From: Citrobacter amalonaticus Y19
GTDB taxonomy: Bacteria > Pseudomonadota > Gammaproteobacteria > Enterobacterales > Enterobacteriaceae
Assembly (NCBI RefSeq): GCF_000981805.1
Contig: NZ_CP011132.1
Coordinates: 2,046,001-2,110,000, forward strand
Length of the DNA: 64,000 bases
Reading direction: 5' to 3'
The position numbers were made by a program, and so were the translations under genes. Below the pieces are notes generated by a model. That model was not told where the DNA came from. It did no database searches and saw only the letters and a list, made by a program, of their open reading frames with translations. How positions within the stretch are numbered: position 1 is the stretch's first letter; each line of letters starts with the position of its first letter. Of this stretch, positions 8,697-17,551 are shown piece after piece.

Positions 8697-9032
8697 ATGA
8701 AGACTCTTTCTATTGCCCTCACACTGATACTCCTGACGGGATGTACGATCAACAGACAAGCGCAGGTGAGTGATGTCAGCGCGACAACCGGCGTGGTACG
8801 GTTGAACTACGATCAGGCAATATTGCAAAACGCCCATACCGATAGCTATTTCGCCCAGAGCACCGCCACGCGTGCGTGTCAGCAATTAGGCTATGCCAGC
8901 GCCCAGTCTTTCGGTCAGCCTGTCAGCACCTGTAGCGTTTATGCCGGATCGCTGTGCATGAACACCAAAATCACACTTTCCTGGCAGTGTCAGGGCGTCG
9001 CCATTTCACCTACGACGACGCATTATTATTAA
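8697..9032 (+). CDS. yecR: YecR-like lipoprotein
   Basis: A 111-residue outer-membrane-type lipoprotein. The signal peptide ends in the lipobox LLTG with Cys16 as the lipid site; Thr17-Ile18 follow, so there is no inner-membrane retention Asp at +2. The mature part has four further cysteines (near residues 61, 81, 87 and 101) that may form disulfides. In E. coli yecR belongs to the FlhDC regulon, but its function is unknown. It stands between the isomerase and ftnA as in the E. coli gene order. Confidence 0.85.
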   Translation: MKTLSIALTLILLTGCTINRQAQVSDVSATTGVVRLNYDQAILQNAHTDSYFAQSTATRACQQLGYASAQSFGQPVSTCSVYAGSLCMNTKITLSWQCQGVAISPTTTHYY

Positions 9033-9037
9033 TTTAC

Positions 9038-9055
9038 GGGCCAGTATTGGCTGGC
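9038..9055 (+). terminator. Short hairpin after yecR
   Basis: GGCCAG and CTGGCC form a 6-base stem just past the yecR stop, with only a short T-rich tract behind it. Confidence 0.45.
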
Positions 9056-9214
9056 CTGATTTATCACTCGCTGATTATTTTATAGCGCAAATGCGTTTTA
9101 TTCCCATTCGTATTTTTAATAATTAAATTTATTATTTTACCTTTTGCAAATAATTAAATAACAAATTATAGTGACGCCACATCAACATATTTATAAATTA
9201 CGTGGAGCGAAGCC

Positions 9215-9712
9215 ATGCTGAAAACAGAAATGATCGACAAACTGAATGAGCAAATGAACCTGGAATTATATTCCTCCCTGCTCTATCAGCAGATGAGTGC
9301 CTGGTGCAGCTACCACAGCTTTGAAGGGGCCGCCGCGTTTCTGCGTCGTCACGCGCAGGAAGAGATGACCCACATGCAGCGCCTGTTCGACTATCTGACC
9401 GATACCGGCAGCCTGCCACGCATTAATACCGTGTCATCGCCTTTTGCTGAATATGCATCGCTGGATGAATTATTCCGTGTGACCTACGAACACGAACAGT
9501 TGATCACCAAAAAAATTAACGAACTGGCGCATGCCGCGATGACCAGCCAGGATTATCCGACCTTTAATTTCCTGCAATGGTATGTTGCCGAACAGCATGA
9601 AGAAGAGAAATTGTTTAAATCGGTGATTGATAAATTAACGCTGGCCGGGAAAAGTGGCGAAGGTTTGTATTTCATTGATAAAGAGCTGTCGACGCTCGAC
9701 ACCGCAAATTAA
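9215..9712 (+). CDS. ftnA: Iron-storage ferritin FtnA
   Basis: The main bacterial ferritin, which oxidises Fe(II) and stores it in a 24-subunit shell. It has 165 residues, the same as E. coli FtnA. The ferroxidase residues Glu17, Glu50 and His53 are all present (MNLELY; AQEEMTH), unlike in FtnB upstream, as is the EQHEEEK stretch in helix D that carries the remaining iron ligands. CGTGGAGCGAAGCC precedes the ATG. A textbook hairpin follows. Fur or RyhB control is known in E. coli; I see no Fur box that I would defend here. Confidence 0.97.
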   Translation: MLKTEMIDKLNEQMNLELYSSLLYQQMSAWCSYHSFEGAAAFLRRHAQEEMTHMQRLFDYLTDTGSLPRINTVSSPFAEYASLDELFRVTYEHEQLITKKINELAHAAMTSQDYPTFNFLQWYVAEQHEEEKLFKSVIDKLTLAGKSGEGLYFIDKELSTLDTAN

Positions 9713-9717
9713 TCGTC

Positions 9718-9745
9718 AACGGTGAGGAACGTCCTCACCGTTTTC
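9718..9745 (+). terminator. Rho-independent terminator of ftnA
   Basis: An 11-base perfect stem (AACGGTGAGGA with TCCTCACCGTT), a 3-base loop and TTTTC. It also lies at the end of yecH on the other strand. Confidence 0.9.
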
Positions 9746-9985
9746 TTAATGACGGCAGATCTTACTTTCGTGCGTAGAGAAACCGTCATCCCGAGCAATA
9801 AACTTCCCTTTCGCCGCCAGAAATGCCACCAGTTCACCCGCCGTCATGTCCGACGCTGAGCAAGTATGAAAACGCGCCGTTTCACCAAACCGGGTCTTAA
9901 TCGCGGCTTCCAGGCTCGCCGTAGAATAGTGCTCGCCTGATTCAATCATCATATTCAACACTTCGTGACCGTGAACAGAATCCAT
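9746..9985 (-). CDS. yecH: Conserved small protein YecH (DUF2492)
   Basis: A 79-residue protein of unknown function, close to E. coli YecH throughout (HGHEVLNMMIESGE near the start, KICRH at the end). The N-terminal HGHE, Cys42 (HTCSAS) and C-terminal CRH could bind a metal; this is my inference from residue types. The second of two adjacent ATG codons is used because AGGAGG is only one base from the first and four from the second. It converges on ftnA. Confidence 0.9.
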   Translation of the reverse strand: MDSVHGHEVLNMMIESGEHYSTASLEAAIKTRFGETARFHTCSASDMTAGELVAFLAAKGKFIARDDGFSTHESKICRH

Positions 9986-10068
9986 CATTCCTCCTCAATA
10001 AAGTGCGTAGCCTACGGCGATACGCAATCCGCTGCTTTGCGCTAACGCAGGTTGCAGCCACTCAGCAT

Positions 10069-10109
10069 TGTAAATATTAGTGTACAGTCGATGTAACGGT
10101 CATTTGACG
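10069..10109 (+). promoter_or_regulatory. Two adjacent TyrR boxes of tyrP
   Basis: The strong box is TGTAAA-N6-TGTACA at 10069-10086 and a weaker box TGTAAC-N6-TTGACG lies at 10092-10109, 23 bases downstream. The weak box covers the -35 element. This is the same layout as E. coli tyrP, where TyrR represses with tyrosine and activates with phenylalanine. Confidence 0.85.
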
Positions 10110-10132
10110 AAAATAACGTTTTGCCTTACCCT
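10104..10132 (+). promoter_or_regulatory. tyrP sigma-70 promoter
   Basis: TTGACG and TACCCT are separated by exactly 17 bases, 46 bases before the tyrP start codon. The -35 lies within the weak TyrR box. Confidence 0.75.
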
Positions 10133-10177
10133 GCGCCGCAGATCTAACCGTTATTTCTCTCTGGGATAGTGTAAAGC

Positions 10178-11389
10178 GTGAAGAATAGAACTCTGGGAAG
10201 TGTTTTCATCGTGGCGGGCACCACGATTGGCGCAGGGATGTTGGCGATGCCTCTGGCTGCTGCCGGGGTCGGTTTTGGCGTCACTTTTGCGTTATTGATT
10301 GGGCTGTGGGCGCTGATGTGCTACACCGCGCTGTTGCTGCTTGAAGTATATCAGCACGTCCCCGCAGACACTGGACTTGGCACGCTGGCAAAACGCTACC
10401 TGGGACGCTACGGTCAGTGGGTAACCGGCTTCAGTATGATGTTCCTGATGTACGCGCTGACGGCTGCCTATATCAGCGGCGCGGGGGAGTTGCTTGCCTC
10501 CAGTATCAGCGACTGGACCGGGGCACAGATGTCGCCCACAACAGGCGTCCTGCTGTTCACCTTTGTTGCCGGCGGCGTCGTCTGTGTGGGCACCTCACTG
10601 GTCGATCTGTTTAACCGTTTTCTGTTCAGCGCCAAAATCATCTTCCTGGTCGTGATGCTGGCGCTGTTGATGCCGCACATTCATAAAGTCAATCTCCTGA
10701 CCCTGCCGCTTGAGCAGGGGCTGGCGCTTTCGGCTATCCCGGTTATCTTTACCTCTTTTGGCTTTCACGGCAGCGTTCCCAGTATTGTGAGCTATATGGA
10801 AGGTAACATTCGCAAACTGCGATGGGTATTTATCACCGGCAGTGCGATTCCGTTAGTGGCCTACATTTTCTGGCAACTGGCGACGCTCGGCAGCATCGAC
10901 TCCACGACGTTTATGGGTCTGCTGGCAAATCATGCCGGGCTGAATGGTTTGCTACAGGCGCTGCGGGAAGTTGTTGCCTCGCCGCACGTTGAGCTGGCGG
11001 TGCACCTTTTTGCTGACTTAGCGCTGGCGACCTCCTTCCTCGGCGTTGCCCTGGGGCTGTTCGATTATCTGGCCGATCTGTTTCAGCGCCGCAATACGGT
11101 GCCTGGCCGGATGCAAACGGGCGCGATTACCTTTCTGCCGCCGCTGGCCTTCGCCCTCTTCTATCCGCGTGGTTTTGTGATGGCGCTGGGCTATGCCGGC
11201 GTCGCACTGGCGGTGCTGGCGCTGATCATCCCTTCACTGCTGGCATGGCAGAGTCGCAAACAGGATCCACAGGCGGGCTACCGCGTACGGGGCGGGCGTC
11301 CCGCCTTAGCACTGGTGTTTATGTGTGGCATTGTGGTGATAGGCGTGCAGTTTCTGATAGCCGCCGGACGACTGCCCGAAGTGGGATAA
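10178..11389 (+). CDS. tyrP: Tyrosine-specific transporter TyrP
   Basis: Proton-coupled tyrosine importer of the HAAAP family in the inner membrane, 403 residues as in E. coli. About eleven membrane segments are visible. The N-terminal [14 protein letters not shown] is the family's substrate-binding unwound-helix motif, and [15 protein letters not shown] carries the second conserved motif. The start is GTG (GTGAAGAATAGA), preceded by a weak ribosome site, as accepted for this gene in related genomes. Regulation by TyrR is supported by the two upstream boxes. Confidence 0.97.
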   Translation: MKNRTLGSVFIVAGTTIGAGMLAMPLAAAGVGFGVTFALLIGLWALMCYTALLLLEVYQHVPADTGLGTLAKRYLGRYGQWVTGFSMMFLMYALTAAYISGAGELLASSISDWTGAQMSPTTGVLLFTFVAGGVVCVGTSLVDLFNRFLFSAKIIFLVVMLALLMPHIHKVNLLTLPLEQGLALSAIPVIFTSFGFHGSVPSIVSYMEGNIRKLRWVFITGSAIPLVAYIFWQLATLGSIDSTTFMGLLANHAGLNGLLQALREVVASPHVELAVHLFADLALATSFLGVALGLFDYLADLFQRRNTVPGRMQTGAITFLPPLAFALFYPRGFVMALGYAGVALAVLALIIPSLLAWQSRKQDPQAGYRVRGGRPALALVFMCGIVVIGVQFLIAAGRLPEVG

Positions 11390-11400
11390 GATCATGGAGT

Positions 11401-11434
11401 GAACAGAAAAGGGGCTAGCGCCCCTTTTCTGTTC
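11401..11434. terminator. Bidirectional terminator between tyrP and yecA
   Basis: A 15-base perfect stem (GAACAGAAAAGGGGC with its complement), a 4-base loop, and A and T runs on the two arms. It serves the convergent tyrP and yecA. Confidence 0.93.
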
Positions 11435-11437
11435 ATA

Positions 11438-12106
11438 TTAGTGCAGACAGCACTGCTTATATTTTTTACCACTTCCACACGGACACGGATCGTTGCGACC
11501 CACTTTCACTTCCGCTTTCACCGGCACTTGTATCGGCGTTTCCTGCGGATGTGCCATCCAGTAAGCGTGGAGATCCAGCGCAGCGAGGCGTATCGCCTCA
11601 ACGCTCTCTTCAAATGCTTCCGGGGTCAGTTTCTCAACCACCTCGAAATTCTCTTCTGTGCCATGCAGCGCAATGGCGTCCAGGGCCGGTTTCAGGGTGT
11701 CAGGTAACGCAGACCAGTCGGAAAGCGCAACGCCGCGCATGTAGCCAAAGCACCACTCTTCCACAATGGTAATTTCACGCCCTTCAATTTCGCGCAGACC
11801 AAACAGCGGCTCAAACTGTTCCGGGAAATCATTCAGCCGGTCAGCGGTGTCCGCCATATGCTGGAAAGCGAGATTCATAAAGCGCGTCATCTCTTTTTCA
11901 GAGGACCAGCGCGGCACATATTGCGCCCCACCCCATACGGCAACCAGCCACTGCTCTGGCTCAATTTCACGTGGTGAACTGAGTACAGCCGTCAGCAGCC
12001 CATCCAGTTCTGCCACGTCCAGAATGGCATGTTCGGTGTTGTACTTGGTCAGTACATCATCCAGCCACTCCAGTTCACTTTCGTTCAACGGTCCCGTTTT
12101 CATCAT
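11438..12106 (-). CDS. yecA: YecA family protein with SEC-C zinc motif
   Basis: A 222-residue cytoplasmic protein made of a UPF0149 (YgfB/YecA) domain and a C-terminal SEC-C metal-binding tail. The tail shows [18 protein letters not shown], with the CxC...CC zinc ligands also found at the end of SecA. E. coli YecA has been linked to ribosome association through this tail; the function remains unclear. It is at the edge of the conserved backbone: the next genes leftward on the minus strand are strain-specific. Confidence 0.94.
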   Translation of the reverse strand: MMKTGPLNESELEWLDDVLTKYNTEHAILDVAELDGLLTAVLSSPREIEPEQWLVAVWGGAQYVPRWSSEKEMTRFMNLAFQHMADTADRLNDFPEQFEPLFGLREIEGREITIVEEWCFGYMRGVALSDWSALPDTLKPALDAIALHGTEENFEVVEKLTPEAFEESVEAIRLAALDLHAYWMAHPQETPIQVPVKAEVKVGRNDPCPCGSGKKYKQCCLH

Positions 12107-12218
12107 GCTTGTCCTCGGTAAACACTCTCTCCAGCGGCTATCTTACATGGCGAGCGAGGAAACGGATACTGATTGCCGCGGGATCCGTTAAGGCTGTAAG
12201 TGATCCTTAATCCAGATA

Positions 12219-12683
12219 TCATTTCTTTCTACAAAACAGATACGGCACATTGGCGTTTGAAAAAACATACGCGGACTGGTATTCATCCACGGTCAGAGTC
12301 AATTCGCCTCCTGTCTTCAGATAAAATTGGGATAACATCTTTTCGAGCTTTTCATCATTAACGGTATCGGAAAAGGTTTTGACAATGCGTACCGTATGTA
12401 AAATCCGCGTCCTGAACTGCTGGGTATAGTTAAAATAGACCAGCCGATTCACGTTAACACTGGTCTCCCCATCGACTTTTCCCGTAATGACAGCCAGCCC
12501 CTCCTTCTTATGCATCTGAAAGGAAACGGTACCAACAAAACGTGCATCATTAACATTCCAGTCTGCATCACCAATACACTCCAGGTATGAAGGTTTTAAA
12601 AGCAGGTAAAACAGAAAAATCCCGGAAAGTACCGTGGTACTGAAAAACACAATCAGGAGCAAGGCCGCTGTATTTTTATTCAT
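12219..12683 (-). CDS. ToxS/PsaF-like membrane companion of a ToxR-like regulator
   Basis: A 154-residue membrane protein: one N-terminal helix (residues about 6-29) followed by a periplasmic domain. The ATG at 12683 overlaps the stop of the upstream ToxR-like gene as ATGA, which signals translational coupling and fixes the start. Size, topology and coupling fit the small partners that stabilise ToxR-like regulators (ToxS, PsaF, MyfF). I see no clear sequence signature, so the family name rests on context. The third gene of a minus-strand set with a LuxR-type regulator and a pilin-like relic. Confidence 0.65.
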   Translation of the reverse strand: MNKNTAALLLIVFFSTTVLSGIFLFYLLLKPSYLECIGDADWNVNDARFVGTVSFQMHKKEGLAVITGKVDGETSVNVNRLVYFNYTQQFRTRILHTVRIVKTFSDTVNDEKLEKMLSQFYLKTGGELTLTVDEYQSAYVFSNANVPYLFCRKK

Positions 12684-13453
12684 TGGCTTAAGTTCCAGAA
12701 AAAATGAGATGAACAAAATGCCTCGGTGTCAGACCGAACATCTTTATTACAGACAAATACCGCAGTACGTCCCGTTTTAGAGTAGCCTGTAAGAAAGACA
12801 TAGTTGTTATTTTGGCAAAAATGCGGGTGCTTTTTTATTAACGCATAGTAATTATCAGTGACTGGCTGCGTCACCTCATAATAGGCATAACAACCATTGT
12901 CTGCCTTTTTATCCATGGACATCGCCACAAAATTCTCAAAGGGCATTTTCAATCGATTCTGATACATAAACATGCAATTTATTACCGTCACAACAAAGAA
13001 AAAACCTGCTCCGATACTTAACCCACGAGATTTTTTTGTTGGCGTCTTTTCGGACAATGCATTTTCGCTGACCGTCGTCTTTATTGACGGACGTTCAGAA
13101 ACGGCAATATTCTGGAGAGGAAGCGGTTCAACCACAATGGTTGATGACAATGTTAACCCTTGCCGTGAAATGGTTTTTACCATGTTTCTTGGTAAACCTA
13201 TCTCTTCCAGTGCCTTACGCAGTGTTAAAATAGTCTGGTAAAACGTATTTGGCATGGTCACAACGTCACGCTCTTTCCAGCCTTCGGTTACCAACTCCTT
13301 TTGCGTGATAACCACACCCTGATTCAGGATCAGATAAAGGAAACATGTTGCGGCGGGCTGCTGTAAATAAACAACAGCGCCAGTCAATTGATTTTTCAGG
13401 CTTCGGGTCTGCGGATTGAACTCAACCGTTCCATTTATTAAATACAATTTCAT
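12680..13453 (-). CDS. ToxR/CadC/PsaE-like membrane-bound transcriptional regulator
   Basis: A 257-residue one-component regulator. Residues 1-105 form an OmpR-type winged helix (KELVTEGWKERDVVTMPNTF, then TILTLRKALEEIG and VKTISRQGLTL as recognition helix and wing). A low-complexity linker follows, then a membrane helix at about 145-165 and a periplasmic domain of about 90 residues with four or five cysteines. AGGGGCG precedes the ATG at 13453; the frame is open further upstream but without a better site. Proteins of this design (ToxR, CadC, PsaE, MyfE) sense periplasmic conditions and often drive fimbrial genes. Here the likely target is the broken pilin-like gene nearby. Confidence 0.8.
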   Translation of the reverse strand: MKLYLINGTVEFNPQTRSLKNQLTGAVVYLQQPAATCFLYLILNQGVVITQKELVTEGWKERDVVTMPNTFYQTILTLRKALEEIGLPRNMVKTISRQGLTLSSTIVVEPLPLQNIAVSERPSIKTTVSENALSEKTPTKKSRGLSIGAGFFFVVTVINCMFMYQNRLKMPFENFVAMSMDKKADNGCYAYYEVTQPVTDNYYALIKKHPHFCQNNNYVFLTGYSKTGRTAVFVCNKDVRSDTEAFCSSHFFWNLSQ

Positions 13454-13528
13454 CGCAATGTCGCCCCTGAGCATTATGCCCTGGTGATGTCGCATTAGAG
13501 ATTCAGGATAATCGTTAATGCGTAAAAT

Positions 13529-14041
13529 CTAAGACAGAAAAGTGATATTACATTCACAGGTATATTTAGCTCTGAATGCACACCAGTTACGCATAACTTG
13601 CAGAAACAATGGAATATTTTTCATGTTCATTTTCCGCAATGCTCTTAACTGGCTATTGCTGACCGCTCCCTCGCTGAGCAGCATGGTTCGTGCTATTGCC
13701 CTTTTTCCCAGTCCCGCCAGATAATATTCAATGATTACTCGTTCCCTTTTCGACAATGACCGTGTATGCAACGGGATTCGTTTATTCAGCTTGATCTGGT
13801 CCAGTACGTGAAAGTAATCCGTCAAAGGCGCGTTTCTGGTCAATGAGTAGCAACGTATCTGTGTAAAATGAGTTAACGTATCTGATGAACCCGCACGGAG
13901 GCATTCTGCTCGGTTTGTAATATACACAGTCCCTCCTCCCGGATCAAAAACGACAATATCAGGTGAGTTATCAAGACCGGTAAAGAACAGTATTTGCTGC
14001 AAGCCGGTAATAAAATACTGGTCATATGAAAATATATGCAT
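13529..14041 (-). CDS. LuxR-type (RcsA/EcpR-like) transcriptional regulator
   Basis: A 170-residue protein with a LuxR-type helix-turn-helix near residues 97-150 (LSKRERVIIEYYLAGLGKRA, then ARTMLLSEGAVSN). The N-terminal part (YDQYFITGLQQILFFTG) resembles the pseudo-receiver start of RcsA, BglJ and EcpR, without phosphorylatable Asp residues that I can identify. GGAG lies 9 bases before the ATG. Such orphan regulators often accompany fimbrial operons. It shares strand and spacing with the ToxR-like gene downstream and the pilin-like relic upstream. Confidence 0.72.
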   Translation of the reverse strand: MHIFSYDQYFITGLQQILFFTGLDNSPDIVVFDPGGGTVYITNRAECLRAGSSDTLTHFTQIRCYSLTRNAPLTDYFHVLDQIKLNKRIPLHTRSLSKRERVIIEYYLAGLGKRAIARTMLLSEGAVSNSQLRALRKMNMKNIPLFLQVMRNWCAFRAKYTCECNITFLS

Positions 14042-14101
14042 TGTGCATCACTCCATTCGTAATAACGACATCTTAATGCTTAAAAGTGCATACGGAATAT
14101 A

Positions 14102-14545
14102 TCAATTGTACGTCACCAGGATATTGGCTTTCCAGGAAACCGGTCCGCTATCATTATGATCATCTGAAGTGATGGGACTGGACTGGATATAACTCGCCGT
14201 AAACATGGTCTGGCTAATGGATGTATAAAGTGGTATCGACCCCGCGCCATGACATACCTGACCATGACTTCCTGTACTGTTTCGGTTGCTTCGTCAATGT
14301 AGATCCGGTTGCCGCTGTACTTCAGTTGAATAGCAAGCCCGCCAACCGAATTTCTGCCACCCTCATACAGAATGACGTTCTTGTGTACTTATGTTGCCAC
14401 CCGCCAGCCTGTCTCTACAGAGACTGGCGGCCATATTCGCGGTAACGTTAATGGTGTCATCCTCACCGGTGGTATGCGGACTGAACAGTGCAGTAATTGC
14501 AGATGCCGTCAGCAACCTTTTATTTATTACCGTTTTTACAGGCAT
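14102..14545 (-). pseudogene. Frameshifted fimbrial-subunit-like gene
   Basis: A good ribosome site (AAGGAATCGACT) precedes ATG at 14545. The first frame gives a secretion-signal-like start (MPVKTVINKRLLTASAITAL) and EDDTINVTANMAAS, then stops at about 14363. The next frame continues with LAIQLKYSGNRIYIDEATET, and the last frame ends with GPVSWKANILVTYN and TGA at 14102-14104. At least two frameshifts are needed to join them. Signal peptide, beta-strand-like alternation, length near 150 residues and the Y-N ending suit a chaperone/usher pilin, but I cannot name the family. No chaperone or usher gene is present nearby. Confidence 0.6.
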
Positions 14546-15430
14546 AGTCGATTCCTTTCGCATAGAGTGACACGTCTGAAATTTTATTTTGAGAATAGAT
14601 AAGCCAAGCAACAGAGACACTTCCTGTTCTTGTTACATTGATTATTGCTGTAGATATCTTAAATTGTCATTTTAAATAGCCTTAAACGACCTTAAATGAG
14701 AAATATCAGCAATCTCATGAAAAAGTGAAGTTCTTCAACCTCATGATTTAAAAGGGTATACTTCTGTAATATTAAGTCATCAATACACAAAACCATGACA
14801 AACAAGTGACAGAAAAAGCTTTCATGACTGCTAATTTAAGCCTGTTTGAGAAGACATTTAACACAATAAGCAGTAAAATACGCGGTCTGACACAAAACAA
14901 TAACACAGAAAGAGCATAAATATTTACCCTGTTTTAATAACCTGATGCCAGTATCATTCCGTTTTCCGCTTTTTTACACGGCAAACCCCGTAGTCACCCC
15001 CGTTTACATAATGATGATTATTGCACGCTATAATAAGAACCAGAGGGTTACATTGCAGGATCTGATCATGCAAACCTGAGATATCATGTTTTCTGCCATT
15101 GCGTCAGAATAAGATTCAAGGCAGTGCTACAGGCAATTAAAAGCTTAAATTTGTTACTTTTACTTAACACAGAACTTGCTTGCTAAAATAAATTAATTCT
15201 ACTTCATTAGCAAAATCAAGAATGCAAGGTCAGGCTTAACGAAATGACAGTCGTCTGGTCGCGTTCTCAATAAAAACACTGCCGTATTCATAAAGCACAA
15301 CAACGACATGCGTTAGTCACCTTACTTTTTACTTTTCCGGCCTGAAATACTCCTTTATTACTACAATGCGTGAAGATAGTATGATGACAGAAAATAACCA
15401 TGTAAATTTTAAGGATAATGGAGGTGCATT
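14546..15430. other. Long AT-rich region without genes
   Basis: About 885 bases with no credible coding frame on either strand. It is AT-rich, as expected for an H-NS-silenced accessory region. It must include the promoter of the pilin-like relic on the minus strand and of the RidA-family gene on the plus strand. I found no repeat or clear operator. Confidence 0.5.
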
Positions 15431-15793
15431 ATGGCGAAAATAACCAGGTATGACATCAATGAAGACTGGGCACATGCCGGAATGGTTGAAGCTGGCGGGC
15501 TTGTCTTTGTGAGTTACTGTGTCGGAAATATCGGGCAACCCATTGAGGCACAAATCAATGGCGCTTTTGATAATCTGAGTGAAAGGCTCAACACTATCGG
15601 CCTGACGCTGGAGTCAGTCGTGAAAATTGACGCCCTGTTCCGCGACGTGTGGGATATTCCCGTCATGGAGAAAGTCATGAAACAACGATTCAACGGTCAA
15701 TTTCCTGCCAGAAAATCCATTCAGACTGAATTTGCCCATCGCGGCGGAGCATCAGGAATGCTGTTTCAACTTGACGCCATTGCTTGCCGATAA
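15431..15793 (+). CDS. RidA family protein
   Basis: A 120-residue member of the YjgF/YER057c/UK114 family, which as trimers hydrolyse reactive enamines and imines made by PLP enzymes. The PARKS stretch near residue 94 provides the arginine that is essential in RidA (Arg105 in E. coli RidA), so imine deaminase activity is possible. The rest is divergent from RidA itself, so it belongs to another Rid subgroup. GGAGGTGCATT gives a strong ribosome site. It faces a LysE-type exporter and AraC-type regulator across a gap, which hints at an amine or amino-acid-related role. Confidence 0.85.
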   Translation: MAKITRYDINEDWAHAGMVEAGGLVFVSYCVGNIGQPIEAQINGAFDNLSERLNTIGLTLESVVKIDALFRDVWDIPVMEKVMKQRFNGQFPARKSIQTEFAHRGGASGMLFQLDAIACR

Positions 15794-15902
15794 TATTCAC
15801 CATCGTATTACAGACCGTTCTTGCGGCGTGATGAACGATCGCCCCGCAAGAACAGATCCCTACGAATACACTGCCCACAGAAATAGCACGTCATTGACAT
15901 GA

Positions 15903-16529
15903 CTATCCCAGGCCGCGTTGCGTTAAAAATAAATTCACTGCCAGACTCACGAAACTGCACGAAAACAAGATCCGTAATCCCGACAAAATTGTGGGATGAT
16001 TAACTACTTTACTGCGCATAAAGGATGAAAAAATACCATAAAGCATAAATACGAGCAGCGTCATTAACATGAATATCAGGCTCAATATCAGCATGTCCGT
16101 TGCGGGTGTAATTGACGATGTTTGAATAAACTGGGGTAAGAAGGCCAAAAAGAAAAGTGACAGCTTAGGATTAAGTAGATTGATGAATATCGCATGCAGG
16201 ATCACTTTCACACCTGACTGAGAAACGTCGCAGTCATCGGGTTGTAACGTCGATTTCTCCTTTATGATATTCCACGCCATGTACAACAACCACAAGACTC
16301 CGGCATATTTGATGACAGTGAATGCCATTTCACTGGAGTAGAATATGGCGGCTAATCCCGTGATAGCGGCCAACATATGCGGAATGATCCCCAGAGTACA
16401 CCCCACGGCGGCCATCAGACTCAATGTTGCACCACGCGATAATCCCATCGCAATAGTGTAAATGGCCCCCGTTCCCGGTGAAATAACCACAATTATTGAG
16501 GTTAATAAAAATTCGATACTGATTGGCAT
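15903..16529 (-). CDS. LysE/RhtB family amino-acid exporter
   Basis: A 208-residue inner-membrane exporter with about six hydrophobic segments. The N-terminal SIIVVISPGTGAIYTIAMGL is the LysE/RhtB motif, and NLLNPKLSLFFLAFLPQF is the second conserved motif. The ATG at 16529 gives the usual family length; the frame reaches 16622, overlapping the regulator gene, but those residues do not look like the family. Substrate is not readable. It lies directly downstream of an AraC-type regulator on the same strand, a common arrangement for inducible exporters. Confidence 0.85.
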   Translation of the reverse strand: MPISIEFLLTSIIVVISPGTGAIYTIAMGLSRGATLSLMAAVGCTLGIIPHMLAAITGLAAIFYSSEMAFTVIKYAGVLWLLYMAWNIIKEKSTLQPDDCDVSQSGVKVILHAIFINLLNPKLSLFFLAFLPQFIQTSSITPATDMLILSLIFMLMTLLVFMLYGIFSSFMRSKVVNHPTILSGLRILFSCSFVSLAVNLFLTQRGLG

Positions 16530-16614
16530 AGCATTATCTCTGATAGACACATAACAGGAGCAGTCAGTGTTTATCAGGACAGGCTTACCGATCTTGTAAT
16601 AAATTGCAGTACCG

Positions 16615-17421
16615 TTAATCAATCATAGCGGAGCGATATTGCCCTGGCGTTATGCCAGTCTGTTTCTGAAACGCACGAATGAGGTGGCTCTGATCGGAAA
16701 AACCCGTCATCAACGCAACATCAACCGTTCTCTTGCCCTGCGATAAGAGTTTTTTTGCCAGACGGACCCGGGACTGTAAAAGATAAGCATGTGGGGTTAT
16801 CCCCACCTCTCTGGAAAAACGGCGAATGAGCTGGAATCGGGTGACGTCACACAGGCTGGCTAGCCCAGTCAACGTAATGTTTTCTCCCGGAGCATCATCG
16901 ATGAACTCTTTGACAAGCCGTACCGTCGGAGAATGCGGGATACGCTGTGCACCAGAAAGAGTGTGGTGTTGCCCGGCTTGCATCAGACAGCACATGATCG
17001 TCTCTTCAATCGCCATGCTGTCAGGATCTGCGGCAGCCGATTGGCTAAAAAACTGTCGAATCATCAGGCCAAGAGTGGGATCGTTAGCCACAGGCTTCAG
17101 GGTCAGATTATCTGCCGGTAAGTCAGTATTCCATTCCTTTATAAAGGTGTCGGGATTGATATAGAGCATATGCCAGCCCCGGGGACCTGAGGTTGGGATC
17201 CCGTCGTGAATCTCGCCGGGATTGACCATAATGACATCCCCTGTCACTGCATTCACATTGCCGATACTACTCCATGAGCGTTGGCTACCCTGGATGAAGA
17301 CCCCGATGCCATATTGATCATGTGAGTGGCGCGGGAAAGTACGCTCTGAATATAACGACAGTATTTCAACATCAGGTACCACACAGCGGTGCTGCTTTAC
17401 CTGGTGAACTTCTTTTCTCAT
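16615..17421 (-). CDS. AraC family transcriptional regulator
   Basis: A 268-residue regulator with an N-terminal cupin-type sensor domain (HSHDQYGIGVFIQG, then VNPGEIHDG) and a C-terminal double helix-turn-helix (LASLCDVTRFQLIRRFSREV and ALMTGFSDQSHLIRAFQKQT, ending ITPGQYRSA). I start at the ATG at 17421 behind GAGAG; 26 more residues could be read upstream. The sensor type often responds to small amines or amino acids. It probably controls the adjoining LysE-type exporter. Confidence 0.85.
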   Translation of the reverse strand: MRKEVHQVKQHRCVVPDVEILSLYSERTFPRHSHDQYGIGVFIQGSQRSWSSIGNVNAVTGDVIMVNPGEIHDGIPTSGPRGWHMLYINPDTFIKEWNTDLPADNLTLKPVANDPTLGLMIRQFFSQSAAADPDSMAIEETIMCCLMQAGQHHTLSGAQRIPHSPTVRLVKEFIDDAPGENITLTGLASLCDVTRFQLIRRFSREVGITPHAYLLQSRVRLAKKLLSQGKRTVDVALMTGFSDQSHLIRAFQKQTGITPGQYRSAMID

Positions 17422-17551
17422 GGTCGTTCTCTCATGGCAACGGATGCAGGGAATCATCGATTCTTTTTCAAGATACCCTCTACTGAGACAGACGACCAAT
17501 TTTTTAGGCTTTACCGCAAACCCATGCTTACCCGGTTTCCCTAAGCACTAG

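Noticed and set aside
12219..13453. Toxin-antitoxin reading of the overlapping pair
   Set aside because: The upstream protein has a winged helix, membrane helix and periplasmic domain, and the second is a single-pass membrane protein; both are too large and of ToxR/ToxS design.
14221..14445. Plus-strand frame opposite the pilin relic
   Set aside because: No ribosome site and no protein-like pattern; the minus strand carries the signal peptide and pilin-like segments.
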